Origin: Sabethes cyaneus
Lineage: Eukaryota; Arthropoda; Insecta; Diptera; Culicidae
DNA: 64,000 nucleotides
Assembly: GCF_943734655.1 (NCBI RefSeq)
Contig: NC_071355.1
Location: 57,845,449 to 57,909,448 of the forward strand
Reading direction: 5' to 3'
The translations under genes were made by a program, and so were the position numbers. This document shows, one piece after another, positions 20,930 to 33,485 of this stretch (positions within the stretch are counted from its first letter, which is position 1; every line of letters begins with the position of its first letter). The notes below the pieces were generated by a model, which saw nothing but the letters and a program-made list of their open reading frames with translations, searched no databases and was not told where the DNA came from.

Positions 20930-23440
20930 TACGTCGGCTTTACACGTCAGAGTAGAGAGCGACATTGAGAAGCTAAAGATGTCGAGACTTCACCGGTCAC
21001 TGTAAGAAACGTCAACACTAGAACTCATGGGTTGGTGAACTGCTGGGTAATGCGCAATACATTACCCCGTAGCGCTCTTTAGCCTCTTATCCCCCCATAT
21101 AAACTCAGGTCTTATACTGACAGGGCGGGCGACACTGCGTTGTCTCGGCACTATAAGGTGACAGTCTCATCACGAGACTCAGTAGCGTGGTTCTAGTATG
21201 GCATCCTGTCTAAATCTAACACACTACGGACAATCAAGCATGGACAAAGGCGACAAAATATGGACATGGAATGGATACTTGGTACCTAGAACTGCAGATC
21301 GCTAAATTTGATAGGAAGCGACAAGGTGCTACACGATAAGTTCTAACCCCAAAAGTTCTTCATCGTGGAATTGCAGGAGATGTGTCGCAAAGATAAGAAC
21401 GTGTGGAGGATCCATGGTGGTAAAGCTCAATTTTACCAGAGTAGTGGAGCGACCAACAAACTGGGAACGGCTTCGTAGTGATGGGTAAAATGAAGGATCG
21501 CGTAATGAACTGGAAAGCAGTAAACGAGAGGTTGTGCATGTTGAGGATAAAGGGCCGTTTCTTAAACTACACCATCACAAACGTGCATTGCTCACACGAA
21601 GATAGACTCGACGATGAGAAGGAAGCGTTATATGGGCAGCTGGAGGCTACGTACGATAACTGCTCGCCACGGAACATCAATATCGTCATCGGATATATGA
21701 ACACACAGGTCGGCAGGGAAGCAATGTATAGACCAGGGACCGAAGTGGTTACACTTTTTCTATACATTCACCAGCAGGTAGTGCCATGTAAGACTCTAAA
21801 CTAGTATCATCGCTTTGTATTGTTTCTGTATCTATCGACAGTGATAATAAGCTAAAATTTCCGGACGTGTGCTGACCATTCGCACCAAATGTCGTGCAGA
21901 AACGACAATCATTTGCCGCATTTGGCTTACAGTTGGAGTTAGAATAGTATGGAGAAGTGATTGAGAATAAGGTGTATGGGGAACCTTCTTATTTAAAACC
22001 GTGTTGTTTGTGGGAAAGCTGTATGTTTGGCTCACGTGCGTGACAGCAAAAGAGGATACAAAAAAGTCTCTCCAAGACTGGTGACGTTTTCTCCACCATA
22101 CCGAAAAGTGTATAACACGTAGAACAGAAGATGTTTTCGTTGTTCTTGCATTTCTTTTCGGTGCTTGTGTACCAGTAACATGTCGCAAGACTGGTAGCAA
22201 GAAAAACTGGTAAATGTCTTCAAATTTTTGTCAGCAACCAGTACATCTAACGACTCTGGTATAAACCGACGATCGGACCCATAGCCTGCACACCGACACG
22301 GATGATGTCGGCCAGTGATACATCAACATTGCATCTTCCCCATGCCTAGTGATCTGAAATATTTTCTTTCCCCGTAAAAATATCCACAAAACCACCTGAA
22401 GATCCCCTGACTAACTTTCGACGGTTTAACATTCGGAAATTACACAACCCGCGAGTTACCGAGAACTACGCGCGCGTATTGGATGAGGCTCTACCTTCCT
22501 CTGGGGAGCTAGGTGCTTCATCCCTCGAAGACGAATGGAGTATGATATGCTAGGCCACCAGTGAGGCCACAACCGCGGTGCTAGTTGAGGCCCAACGCCC
22601 AACGACAATAGCGTGCCGGCTTCCGATCTCGAAGAGATCCGGCGAGAAATCGGTCTGCTGAAGATAATAGATAATAGTAGATAATAGAGCCGCCGGAAAG
22701 GACCGACAACCGGCAGAACTTTACAAAAATGGCATAGAACCGCTAACGACGGTACTTTACTGGATAATTTCAAGGTTGGAAGGTATAGTCTGTCCTATCT
22801 ACAAAAAGGGCGATCAGCTGGATTGCTGTAACTACTAAGGTGCTCTATCAGATTTTATTGCGTCGTCTATCCCCAAAAGCAAGAGAATGCTTTATGGGGG
22901 CCCGTGCTACTACGGATCAAATTTTTACTCTCCGGACAAATCCTCCAGAAATGTCGGGAGTACAACGTGCCCACGCATCATATTTTCGTGGATTTCAGAG
23001 CAGCATACGATGCAATTGAACGCGAACAGCTATGACAAATAATGCACGAGTACGGTATTCCGAACAAACCGACGCAGTTGATCAAAACTATCCTAGAGCA
23101 AGTGATGTACGACGTGCGTGATTCGGGGGTACTCTCGAGTCCTTTCGAATCGCGCAGAGGCTGGACTGCCCTGTATGTAATTCAACATCGCTATTGAATG
23201 GGAAATCTGGCGAGTGAGCATCGCAACGAAGTGAATGATTTTCAGCAAACGTAGCCAACTCCTGGCCTTCGCAGACAACCCCGACTAGAAGCCTTGGAAC
23301 GGCGGAGGCAATTTACGCCAGACTTAAAGCGGAGGCGAGGAGAATTGGGTTACAAATCAATGCGTCGAAAACCAAACCAGTTTGCCTTCCACAGACGGTC
23401 TTACCCGTTAAAGAGTTAACTACGCCTCCGGTCCTCGCCT
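20930..23440 (+). pseudogene. Second, decayed RTE LINE copy in tandem
   Basis: It follows the better copy head to tail. Recognisable parts are a 5' region with the same layout, endonuclease pieces (KDRVMNWKAVNERLCMLRIK, NVHCSHEDRLDDEKEALY, DNCSPRNINIVIGYMNTQVG), and reverse-transcriptase pieces near 22690-23350 (AAGKDRQPAELYKNGI, FVDFRAAYDAIEREQL). Many stops, frameshifts and deletions are present. A hAT-like MITE splits it at 21734-22258. Confidence 0.85.
21734..22258. mobile_element. hAT-like nonautonomous element with 8-bp target duplication
   Basis: It interrupts the RTE copy inside the codons that read MYRP. The flanking GTATAGAC (21726-21733) and GTATAAAC (22259-22266) are an 8-bp duplication with one change. 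The element starts CAGGGACCGAAG and ends with the inverse of CAGAGTCGTTAG; 8-bp duplications and CAGRG ends are hAT hallmarks. There is no transposase. Confidence 0.75.
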
Positions 23441-23879
23441 TGAAGTGCACAGTGGTCCAAACAGGCGAAAAGAGGAACTTTTTTCCTAGCGTCTTTTGTT
23501 TCCTCTTTAGCAATATTGTGTCTTCGAAGCTTTTGTTTGTAGGAATACTAACCATAACCTGAAAGTGTCAAAAGTTAGTCGTCGCTTACTATAATAAAAA
23601 TAGAAGGATAACTTTTTTGTGCTAGGAAATATACACATAGTTTCTTTGGAAAAGCTGTAAATTAAGTAAAACCAAACAACTTTGCTGAAAAATAAAATTT
23701 CTGTCTACACCAAATGCAGAATTATGGAACATTTACTTTAAAAGTTCTTTAAAATTAGTTTTTCATACTTGACTTTTGTTTGTTGCATTTTACAAGAATA
23801 CATTGTTCTAGGCAATTATTGAAGTAGGGGTCAGTCCCGGCGTAGTGGTCAGCATTCATGTATTTATATACTTCAAGGC

Positions 23880-24081
23880 AGCGTATGAAGCGACATGGGT
23901 TATGGTAGATTATGTGATGCAAACAGGGTCTTTCACAGATTGCGCTGCCAGGTAAAGTCCCACAATTTGCAAATTCGCATAAAATCTACAAGACGGTGGT
24001 TTCTTCGGTGGTACTCTACGGCAACGAAGCATGAACCGTGAACATTGAAGGAGAATGACTGATGAGCTCATGACGTCAGCC
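23880..24081 (+). pseudogene. LINE reverse-transcriptase C-terminal scrap
   Basis: The frame KIYKTVVSSVVLYGNEA then a stop and TVNIEGE matches the region after the reverse transcriptase palm in RTE-like LINEs (KTVVSPVLLYGSEAWT type). It appears to continue after the MITE at about 24600. Confidence 0.6.
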
Positions 24082-24564
24082 ACGTAGCTAGAGGGGAAGG
24101 GGGCCAGGGGCCCTATTTCGAATCCAATTGTTTAATATGCATATTTTTCATTTAGAACAATATTATAATGTATTGAAGTTCTAAGTGGCAAACATATAAA
24201 CACCCCTCTGGCATTCTGTCATATCTCGACGGACAGGGTCAGTACGCCCTCTACGGATGAAGGCGGTAACTTTTGAGTTGTATATGTATATGTGCCGTCA
24301 ATCTAGCATCACAACTATACTGACATCATTGTATGACATCGTACTTCAACAACGCACGCATACATTCTTTCAGATGGTTGCGATCACTAACACTTATAAG
24401 CAGTAGTAACTCCCTTGGAATAAAAGATGGCGTTAGTAGTATCATCCTTTGCTGTGTATATGCGAACCTCCTTCTGTGCCCAGTCTTGAGTTCTGGAGTC
24501 TTCGATATAAAGCAACTGGAGTCGAAATAGGGTCCCAGCCCTTCCCTCGCCCCGCTGGCTACGT
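24082..24564. mobile_element. MITE with about 47-bp imperfect terminal inverted repeats
   Basis: The left end (ACGTAGCTAGAGGGGAAGGG ... CCCTATTTCGAATCC) and the inverted right end (ACGTAGCCAGCGGGGCGAGG ... CCCTATTTCGACTCC) pair well. It splits a LINE fragment. The target duplication is not clear and there is no coding capacity. Confidence 0.72.
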
Positions 24565-24599
24565 TGGTGCATGGAGTCTTTAAGTGAATGGTCCTTCGA

Positions 24600-24910
24600 T
24601 CACTTTTTGGTGGAAATCTGAAAGATGAAATCTTGAACAGGTTCATGAACCAAGGGTTGTACAAGGGTCTAAAAATACGGAGATTGTTGAGCGAGTAAAA
24701 TACAGCAGGCTTCAAAGAGTTGGCCGCGTAGCGAGAATGCAGGATAAACGACTAGTGAAGACATTTTTCACCAGGGAACCTGAAAAAGACTAACGGCTTC
24801 AAGGGCAGATCCCCGCATTCATTCGATGTGCGTTGTCCAGAAAGATGGTCAAGGCTTGGGTCGAGGTATTTTGGAGTGGAGAATGGCAGTCCAAAACCGA
24901 GTAATGTAGA
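24600..24910 (+). pseudogene. LINE C-terminal scrap, continuation of the piece at 23.9 kb
   Basis: The frame reads VERVKYSRLQRVGRVARMQD KRLVKTFF, matching the conserved LRWAGHVARM block near the end of RTE-type reverse transcriptases. Confidence 0.6.
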
Positions 24911-27900
24911 GGTGACTTTTGGATTTGAGAATAGATCGATATACGGATTGCACCTTAAAAGCAAAGGAAGTACGGTCTTTCCATACTGGATAAGGAATTG
25001 AAAGGTAACTTCTAAACAAGCAGTGCTTATGTTATGTAAATGTGCTGAACGTTTTTGGTCTGAATTACAAAAGTGAAAGAATGTGCCGCTTGAGCCAAAT
25101 GTTTCTGATTTTTGATACATAATTGGCAAGTGTTAACTTCTCCGATACTCTTTGAATAATAAACAGTGGGACAATTCTCCGGTGAAGGGGCCTTTTGGGC
25201 TTCGAAAACCAAAGCGTTTTGTTGACTTTGTATAATATCGATCTGCATTGAGGAGAAACCGAAAGTGGATAACATTAATGTGTTAGAGCGACAAACACTG
25301 TACTGTACATATCATGTGTTCGTTAAAAACCTAAACATTTATTTGAATGTTGCATTAGTATTAATAATATATATCAAATAGCAGAGCTTGCAAACATAAA
25401 CACAGCTGATCCGCAGCCAACCGCACCGACTACAAACATCCCGAAATATGGTTTGTTTTCTTTATCAAGACATTCCGATTCATTTAAGATTTACAGCAGC
25501 AACTGAATAATGCATAGGATCAATAGGATGGTTAATTAATCTGTTTGCTTTGAAGGCCAGTTTTTGATGCCTGGTCAGCTGATCGTTTGTTTACTTCACT
25601 GTAAGCTTATCGATGCGGCAAAAGATGAAAGCTCTTTAACAGCTCATTGATGTGGTGAATCTTTGAGAGCGTGGTGATGTTTTTTTCGGAAATCGCTAGT
25701 GCAACGAAATATGTGCGCAACCAAATATCTATTAACTAAATCCAGAGCATACGTTTTATGAACACGTAATGATCTATATGATCAGTTAAATTTATTTTCT
25801 ATTAGCAGTTATGTTTGGCTGAGCGTTTGTTGATACATAGAGTATCGATCGATACATGGAATGACAAGCTTTAGGAGATTATAACAACACTAATTACGTG
25901 GCGAAAGCATCTTCTGCCAATACAGATGCATTTTCAAGGCACAAAACAATACATGCATCGAACGGTAGCCATTTATCCAGCCATCTTTGAGCCATTTTCG
26001 GTTTCCCCTTAAGGTAATTAGTTGTACATTATTTATAGATCATGAAAAAGTTCTATCCGGATGCTCGGTTTTGCACAACCAACACACAAACTCGACCAGC
26101 GATTAAGGCTTGCTGGGCCGGAAGTCGAAGACGGACGGTTTATTTTGGGTTCATGTCTACTTACCCTGGGTTTAGGTTTTCTTTTGTGGGTTGTATGCCC
26201 CATAACTTTTTTTTTAAATATGAACACGATATTGGCAGAATTAATTATTACAACAGCAACAGCTATAGTGCAGCGAATGCAGACTATCTGTTCTACTGTG
26301 GAACTTTTTTCTGCAAGCTTCCGTAACTAGCTTTTCAAGCCAGGCTTCCGTTCTGTTAAACTTTCACATCCATACATTGATGACCAGCGTCCACTGGGTG
26401 TTCTGCGGGAACAAACTCATGCTTTTAATTATTTAACGAGTTTCCTACGAACCCTTTCTAATCGGTTACGGATCGGTCAAGTCTACAGCTATGTAAGAGG
26501 TAGTTGGGCTGTAGTTTGTTATTCTAGTTGTTGTTGTTGTTGTAACGAGTGTATAAATGTTTTGTTGTGGGAAACAAGGCACAATGTGCCTAATTAGGGA
26601 AATGTTGTGTTTAATTACAGTGCCAGCTAACTTGTGTTGCTTTGAGGTAGATGTTCGTTGCAATTAGTGAATGATGACTAGATTTGTTCTCGGATATTGC
26701 GAGACGTAAAGAGAGTTTTTAAGTTATAAAACGTGTTAGGACGGTGTCGAATAATTTACACGAATTTTATTAAAAATCGAAAGGTTTAAAAGTATTGTGA
26801 ACCAACATGTGCATTACTTAAAAATAAATTATCGTTCAATTATCTAGTTTAGAACAAAAATATTACTCTCCTTTTGAACCATGGTTTTTCGTCAAAAATA
26901 CGTTTCATTCATTAAATGTCGTTTCAATATTACCTTGTCAGTCAAGTGTGTACTGCAGTAGAGCAGAACATATCACAACACTTCACACAACTTGCCCCAA
27001 CCGGCGGAGCTGCCAAGCCGCAACCGGACTTCCTAAATAGATTACGGGTGGCCTGATGCTAGAACATGTTTCAATGGCTAAAGTTTATTTCACGGTATGT
27101 CGGTATGCTCCGAAACAATTTTTTCCAACTTTTGAACAGTGTGTAAAACCATAAATGAATGGGGTTGGAAATGTTCTTTTTTTTTCATTTGGTTAGCAGT
27201 GAACAGTGTGCTCTTTGACTAATTTTTCCGCTACATTGACTCAGTGTGTGGTGTGTGAGCTCGGATGACACATATTTCTGCACCTTGTTGTTGTGGTTCC
27301 GTCACATTCACCCGCTACTGTACAAGGGGTGCTATAATGAGATCATATTTTAAAAGTCATAAACTGTAAGCTAATTAGTGGTTTATTTGTTATTGTTATA
27401 CTGTAGTTATGAAAGCGATGACAGGTTTTTCATTCCAAAACTTTTTTTCTGTGCGACACACAGCGGAAACCGCGAAGCGGTGCTTCGGTTTGTCGCTACG
27501 TACACAGTAAAAGTGATGAAGGAAAAACGAAGAAAGTGCAAGTGTGTGAAAAGAGGGCAAAGGAAATGAGGTTATGAAAGGTAAGTAGTAGTAGTTAATG
27601 AACTAGCATCAGGCCACCCCCTTTTCAAGCTTAATATCACGGTTATACACTGTACTACCTCTTGCATACTGTATTCTATCATCTATAAAGACAACATTTT
27701 CGACTAAGCCACTTTTAAATGCTAGTACTGTTACTATAAACACTATTTCAAAAGTTTTATTATTTATTTGCACATGTTTACTTTTCTAATTATCTTTTCA
27801 AACCAAAATAAACAACTTTGTCTAAACAAAAGTCGAGTTTGTATCCTCCGAATAGCAACTAGCTTTTAAATTGGTTGCAAAATAAAAATTACTGTATGTG

Positions 27901-30092
27901 AAAAAATAAATAGAAATGAGACAAGGTATATGTACTTAGTTGCTTTTTGATCATATTTGACTCAGTGATATTTTTTCCTTTGTTTCTTTTTAATGGCGAC
28001 TTTGTCAAACTTTTGCTGTAGTTCTGTAGCGGCTTACTTACACTGAACTGAATTTTGTTTAAACTAGATACTTAAATCTATTCAATTGAAATCTTATTGA
28101 CTGAATATATTTCATATCATAGAGGGAAAACTATTCTTTACAATTTGATTTGCATAATAGCCAAGAAAATCACTTGTCGTTTTTTATTTCGTTTGCTAAG
28201 CATTTAACTTATTTCTGTAATTTGGTAATTCTATTTTGAAATTATCAGTCAAAATTTGCTTGTTATCTATCGCGAATACACACGGAACCCTTCCGCTTTG
28301 CGGGCTGTGAATCCCATCGATATTGATAGAGACAATCGCCTGTGGTCACCAGGTGACATGAACGGTACATAAAACATCACAACATACACACACACACACA
28401 CACACATACACAATCGACCGGTACTGCCGGGAGGACATTTTTGTTCTGCTTCATCACAATATGTCACATGTCACATGAACGATAGCACAATCTCGCACAA
28501 ACAGATAGCAAACAAACGACAGAAAACAGATCATTATCAGCTACCAGCAGCGGCTGCAGCCGCAGCCAGCCGCCAGGAGCAGGAACAGAAGCGAAATTAA
28601 CATGGTCATGATCACCGACATCCGATAGCAGCAGCGCCGGAGATGTCACGTACCATTATGTTACAAAACCAGACAAACAATCAGTGGGTGCAGTGGATAT
28701 TGTTCATTATAAAGTTTTTAGATTTGGTTCTCTGGTTTGGCGATAGAAATTGAATTGTTGATTATAGTAGTGTCGGGACACAATTTGGAATTTTGTAGAC
28801 TAGAGGGCCGAATGTTTTGGTGAAACTGTATTTCATGCAAATTCAACAAAATTCCAAATTCTAACCCAGTGTAATGCATAAGTTACAATATTATCAGTAC
28901 GACAAGTGATTTCATGGAAAGTGACACGCCCTTGGGGTGGGAAAGAATATACTCTTGTTTTGGTTAAGTGCATGTTTACGTGTGACAAACACAGGGAAAA
29001 CGAGTGAAGTACAGACTATCGAATGAATAACAACCGAGCAAATTTATTAGTGTTATCACAACAGCAGATGCTAACCGAAACTGGGGTTGGTGTTTGTGTT
29101 AAATATCGATCAAAGAGAATACTGAATAGAAGGTTAAGAAATTATTCGAAATATTACTGTCATTATTGTTATCATTAGTGAAAATAGGAGAAGAAGACAA
29201 ACGTGATCAAAAAACAACGTGAAATAATCGAGTATTTTGCTTCTTTCAATTGGAAACGTTTTACAGCCGAGACTGAGAGTGATTGAACTTTGATTTTTGC
29301 GGTGGGCATTGTTACCCCATATGGATAGGATTTTTCCCTGTGTACAGAAAAGTGTGGCTTTATGGGTAACCGTAAGCATCGCTTTGGTGAGGCTATTTCC
29401 ATGGAATACTGCCTTCGGGTAGAGTGAACATTTCCTCCACTTTTTTACTGATAACAATCAAATAGAGCTTCACCCCTAGGCATCGTCCTGATGAATGGAA
29501 TATGCCCGTTAGGTTGGTAAATGATTGTTGTACTGTTATCCATCCAATGCAGGCCGACTAGTTACGTGTTTAACCGTCCTAGAATGAGTGAAACACTTGA
29601 CAGAAGTACTTTTAAAACGTGAAACCTTAATTGGAAGCTTGTTCAGGAATGATAATTCAACATTTATTATTGTTCGAAAGAATGCTTTTGAAATTAAAAA
29701 TCTGCTGAAATCAAAGGAATTGTGAAGTATCATAAGTGACCATTAAATCATTTTCAATGGAGGCGCATGATGTTTATCAAGAGCACTCATATTTGTAGCA
29801 TGTAGAACAGATTAATTACTCGATTTGATTGTTTCATGAGTGCACTTGAGAGCGAATTTATTTTAAAATGTTTTCAAATGAAAAAAATTGCCAGTAAATG
29901 GTTTTAAACAATGACAGAATGTAACACAAAATATTCGCATTTTCGGGCTGTTCACCAATAAATCATCCGTTCAATCACTCTCATTGCACGCTGTTTCCAA
30001 AAATAACCAGCAGAAAGTATAAGGAAAGACTATATATAAAACGGACAAAGTACGAAAGGACAAAAAAATGTGTACATGAAAAATAATATCGT
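24911..30092 (-). other. Intron sequence, no gene seen
   Basis: AT-rich intron between the 30.1-kb and 13.8-kb exons. It holds a (CA)n microsatellite at 28384-28406 and a CAG-rich patch at 28540-28640. I looked here for the exon that would bridge the splice phases and found none I could support. Confidence 0.5.
28384..28406 (+). repeat. (CA)n microsatellite
   Basis: About 11 CA units in a 23-base run. Confidence 0.9.
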
Positions 30093-30711
30093 TTAATAAA
30101 TAATACTGCAACCGTTCCTCTTGATTTTTCGCAGCGAATAGTAGTACGCCATCACGGCTCGCAGCTTTTTCCAGCTTTGCGCTCCACCTTGAGTCATTCC
30201 GCTGGACGTTGACTTCCGCAGCAGCTGCTGTGGCCCCGTGGCCCCTGTCATCTCCGCCGTCAAACTACGACAGCTGTTCCCGGACGATAATTGATTGATC
30301 TCATTAATGCCTCCGACGCCGGCGGTGCACCCGCCACCATCATCGACGTCGTCATCCTCGATAGTGTCCTGATGCGAGAACTGACGTCGAAGCTGTCGCA
30401 CACCCCGGCAGGACGAACCGGTCGAGGATTGACGTGAAAAGGAGGCCTCATTCCAGCGGACCGGGCCACGGCGCTGGTCAGCTTCGTTGAAGCTGTAACT
30501 TCGGTCCATCGACTGGTAGCAGCGACCGCTGGCGACCGTCGTCGATGAGCTGGACGCTGTCCGTACCGTCCGCATGGAATGGCAGCTGGGTTGGCGCAGC
30601 ACCAGGGGACGACGGTAGCGACCGGTCGCATCCACCATGGCCAGATCGTGGCTGTTGGAGCGGGATGCCAGCCGGGCGGCTGGTCCCAGCAAGGTCCGTG
30701 AGGAAGACGAG
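30093..30711 (-). CDS. Probable second exon of the CNG gene (Ser-rich N-terminal region), 3' border unsure
   Basis: An acceptor TTTTAG precedes base 30711, and the frame stays open for 205 codons to TAA at 30093-30095. The product is rich in Ser, Arg and Gln (SSSSRTLLGP... RRQFSHQDTIEDDDVDDGGG... WKKLRAVMAYYYSLRKIKRN) and has no known fold that I recognise. It joins in phase to 50947-51212. The next certain exon (13820) needs two carried-over bases, and I find no good GT donor in that phase here: the better-looking sites, AAG/GTGGAG and ACG/GTTGCA, are in another phase. The exon may end at a poor donor, splice to an unseen small exon, or be terminal for a short isoform (ATTAAA lies just past the stop). 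Confidence 0.6.
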
Positions 30712-33329
30712 CTAAAACTACACATACACACAGATAGATCATGGAGAATGCTTTCGAAGCCAAAAGTGGCTGCAGTTAGTGAAAGTTTCAGGATTGGTTT
30801 TCGTTTATTTCTGTTTAAATGGGGAACTTCCTTTCGTTGGCAGCATTTTGATAAAAGCCTTCAATCGGTTTATAACGTTTAGTCATTACCCATCAATGAA
30901 ATGTGGTTTTTGGCAGTAATATGCGTTTTGTACCGTAAAGTTTGGATGAAGTTGATTAGTTTTATTACTGATCGTAAATGTAGTTATTAATTAAGCAGTA
31001 ATAAGTAAAGTAGGTGGCAATACATCAGTTCGAAAATTTAATGCTCATTACATAATTGAGTATCTATCTAGCGGTTCTATTGTAATTTTATTAGAGAACG
31101 CTCTATTCATATGTGGTTTTGCTTTCTACTTTTTAATGTGTTTTAATTGATTGCCATTGGAATTAATTTGATCAGACACACCAGTTTAGTTGACAAATCA
31201 TGTCAATGAAATGTGCACTATCAACTGAGTGCGAGTATTATTTATGAGATTAACATGGAATTTAATGATCTGGAAGCTTAATTAGCCATACTCTGAATAA
31301 AATCTAATATTTTAGGACAATATTAAATGCCTATATAAGGGACAAAATCGAACCAAGCCGAGCGTACCTGTACTATATTCCATGATGCATGATTAACTCG
31401 TTCAAACAAGAGCTCTCTCAATTTTGGGAGAACAATTGATTGTCTATTGAAACATTACTATCCCTATTTTTTATTTTTTATTTTCAAATTAGTTCTAACT
31501 GCTGGAAAGTTAGGTCCGATTTTATTACCTAATGTTATGTATGCAATAGGAATTCAAAAAGTTATTCATGATTACTACTAGCGCAAACTAGATTATTATT
31601 TGGGCATTTAACGCGTGAGGGTTTCCGTGCGAGGGCGGATTTCAACAGTAGCTAAACACTACTGTAAATACTCACTCTGAAGATTGCTCCAAATTCATTC
31701 GTTGCAAAATGGTACGCTGCGAATGACTAATAAAAATAAAGAAAGGAATTTCAGTGATTTAGCAAAACAAAAATATAGAAGAGAAAAACGCATTCAATAT
31801 TGTCCTAAAATATTTTTTATTTGGAATGGAATGTCTAAACGTAGGCTATTCGTAAGAGGTGCTGTTACTAGAAAAATACTATGCGCTTACGATTTGTTAA
31901 TCTTCTTATGAGATTACAGTTGAATTAGTACAGCCGAAATCAATGACTTCTTAATTTCAATGTTCTTTTCACGTCATTTCACTAAGTCATCTCCAATTAA
32001 ACAAAAATTTTGATTTGCGCAATTACAATTGCTTGAAAAAACAGTTTTATAAATTCAATTGTATTACAGTACCATCACTAGTAGCGATGTGAAAAAGTCG
32101 GACTGCGTAAGCTAACTTGCTATGAGGAATTCTCGTTGAAACAGGGCAACTACTGATTCGAGGTTTTTAAATATTAGAACTTTATACTTAATTATACTTC
32201 TAATACCACTAAATAATGAATCCCTCGTCCGTCCGACAGTTTAAAAAAACGTTGAATTTTTAGCGAATCTTGATATCTATATTATGTGTAATGTGAATTT
32301 GTAATGAAACAACTAACAAATGGCATGGTTCTGTAGAGAAGAACAGAAGGCCTGCATTGGCTTTAACTAAATGAAACAACCAATTTTATCTGTAACCTAA
32401 ATGAAACAACCAAACAACTAAACAAACCAACCAAAAAATTAGCCGTCAACTTAGATTTAGCCGCCATATTGGATTTTATCATAGAATCGCCTTCTTGACC
32501 TTGAGCGCATCAACCGATCTTAATTTGAAACTCACCATTGGAATACTGGGAAAAAATGCTATACGAAACATTTATTATTTTATGCGCAGTGGAATTTAGT
32601 TCCTCGTATCCCTGCTAGTCTGAACACAAGCAACTTTAGTGAAGATGAGGAAACTAAGGCCGAAGAAGGCACTCGTGCTAACGTCATATTCGGCCAAAAA
32701 TAATCACGGCCTTCAGCCTGCACAAATGTTGGGTATATGCTGTCCTTACTCGCTGCCGCTCGTTCGGACTGAACTAAGGGATAATCCCTACTAGTCCGTA
32801 AACCTAGGAAAATGCATGCACCTAAATAGTAGTGGTTTCTGCGGGGGGCTGCCCCCCACAGTGGCCGGCGCTTCCAACGGCGGGTCACCGCCGCACACTC
32901 GCGGCCTGTGGCCGTCTCGCCCTGAATCATCTAGGAAACATTTGCTACTGACACGATCATCCTATAATAAATTATAGGGCTCGCACCCTATAATAAACGT
33001 AATTCGTTCGCGCTTAGGGCAAGAAACAACTATCAATCATCTACACTTTATCTACCAAAATAAAAAATAAGACGCAGAGTATGTCTTGTTTTTCCGAAAC
33101 TGAGGTACAGAATCTTACGAAAAGCTTTTTTCCTTCACCTATCAATGGCGCTGATCATCACAGAGCTGCGAGTGGAACAAAAGGCAATAGAGGGGAACAT
33201 TTTAAAGGTTTTTCAGGGGGATGTTTCAAATTCGCGGAATGAAATAGATGAAAAAATTTATTCAAAATGTGTAATGTCTCACAAAATGAGCAATAAATTT
33301 TTTTTGTTAATTTAGGCATTGCGGGAAAA
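30712..33329 (-). other. First part of the 20-kb intron between N-terminal exons
   Basis: AT-rich sequence without a supported gene. A GC-rich patch at about 32840-32930 (containing GGGGGGCTGCCCCCC) stands out and is probably part of an unrecognised repeat. Confidence 0.5.
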
Positions 33330-33473
33330 TTCGGCCTTTCGTGATTCGGCCATTCGTGATGCGGTCTTTCGTGATTCGGCCTTTCGTGATTCGACCTTCT
33401 GTACCTGTTGTTGGAATTCGGCCATTTGGATTGCAGCCATTCGTGATTCGGCCATTTGTGTTTCAGCCATTCG
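33330..33473 (+). repeat. 15-base tandem repeat (TTCGTGATTCGGCCA type)
   Basis: Eight to ten imperfect units such as CGGCCTTTCGTGATT and CAGCCATTCGTGATT lie end to end. They read as an open frame (FRDSAIRDAV...) only because 15 is a multiple of three. Confidence 0.8.
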
Positions 33474-33485
33474 GTATCAGCCCGA

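Noticed and set aside
30260..30763. 167-codon minus-strand frame overlapping the Ser-rich exon
   Set aside because: It is in a different frame from the one that splices in phase to the 50.9-kb exon.
32580..32930. 116-codon minus-strand frame
   Set aside because: It is an open frame created partly by the GC-rich island; no recognisable domain or splice context.
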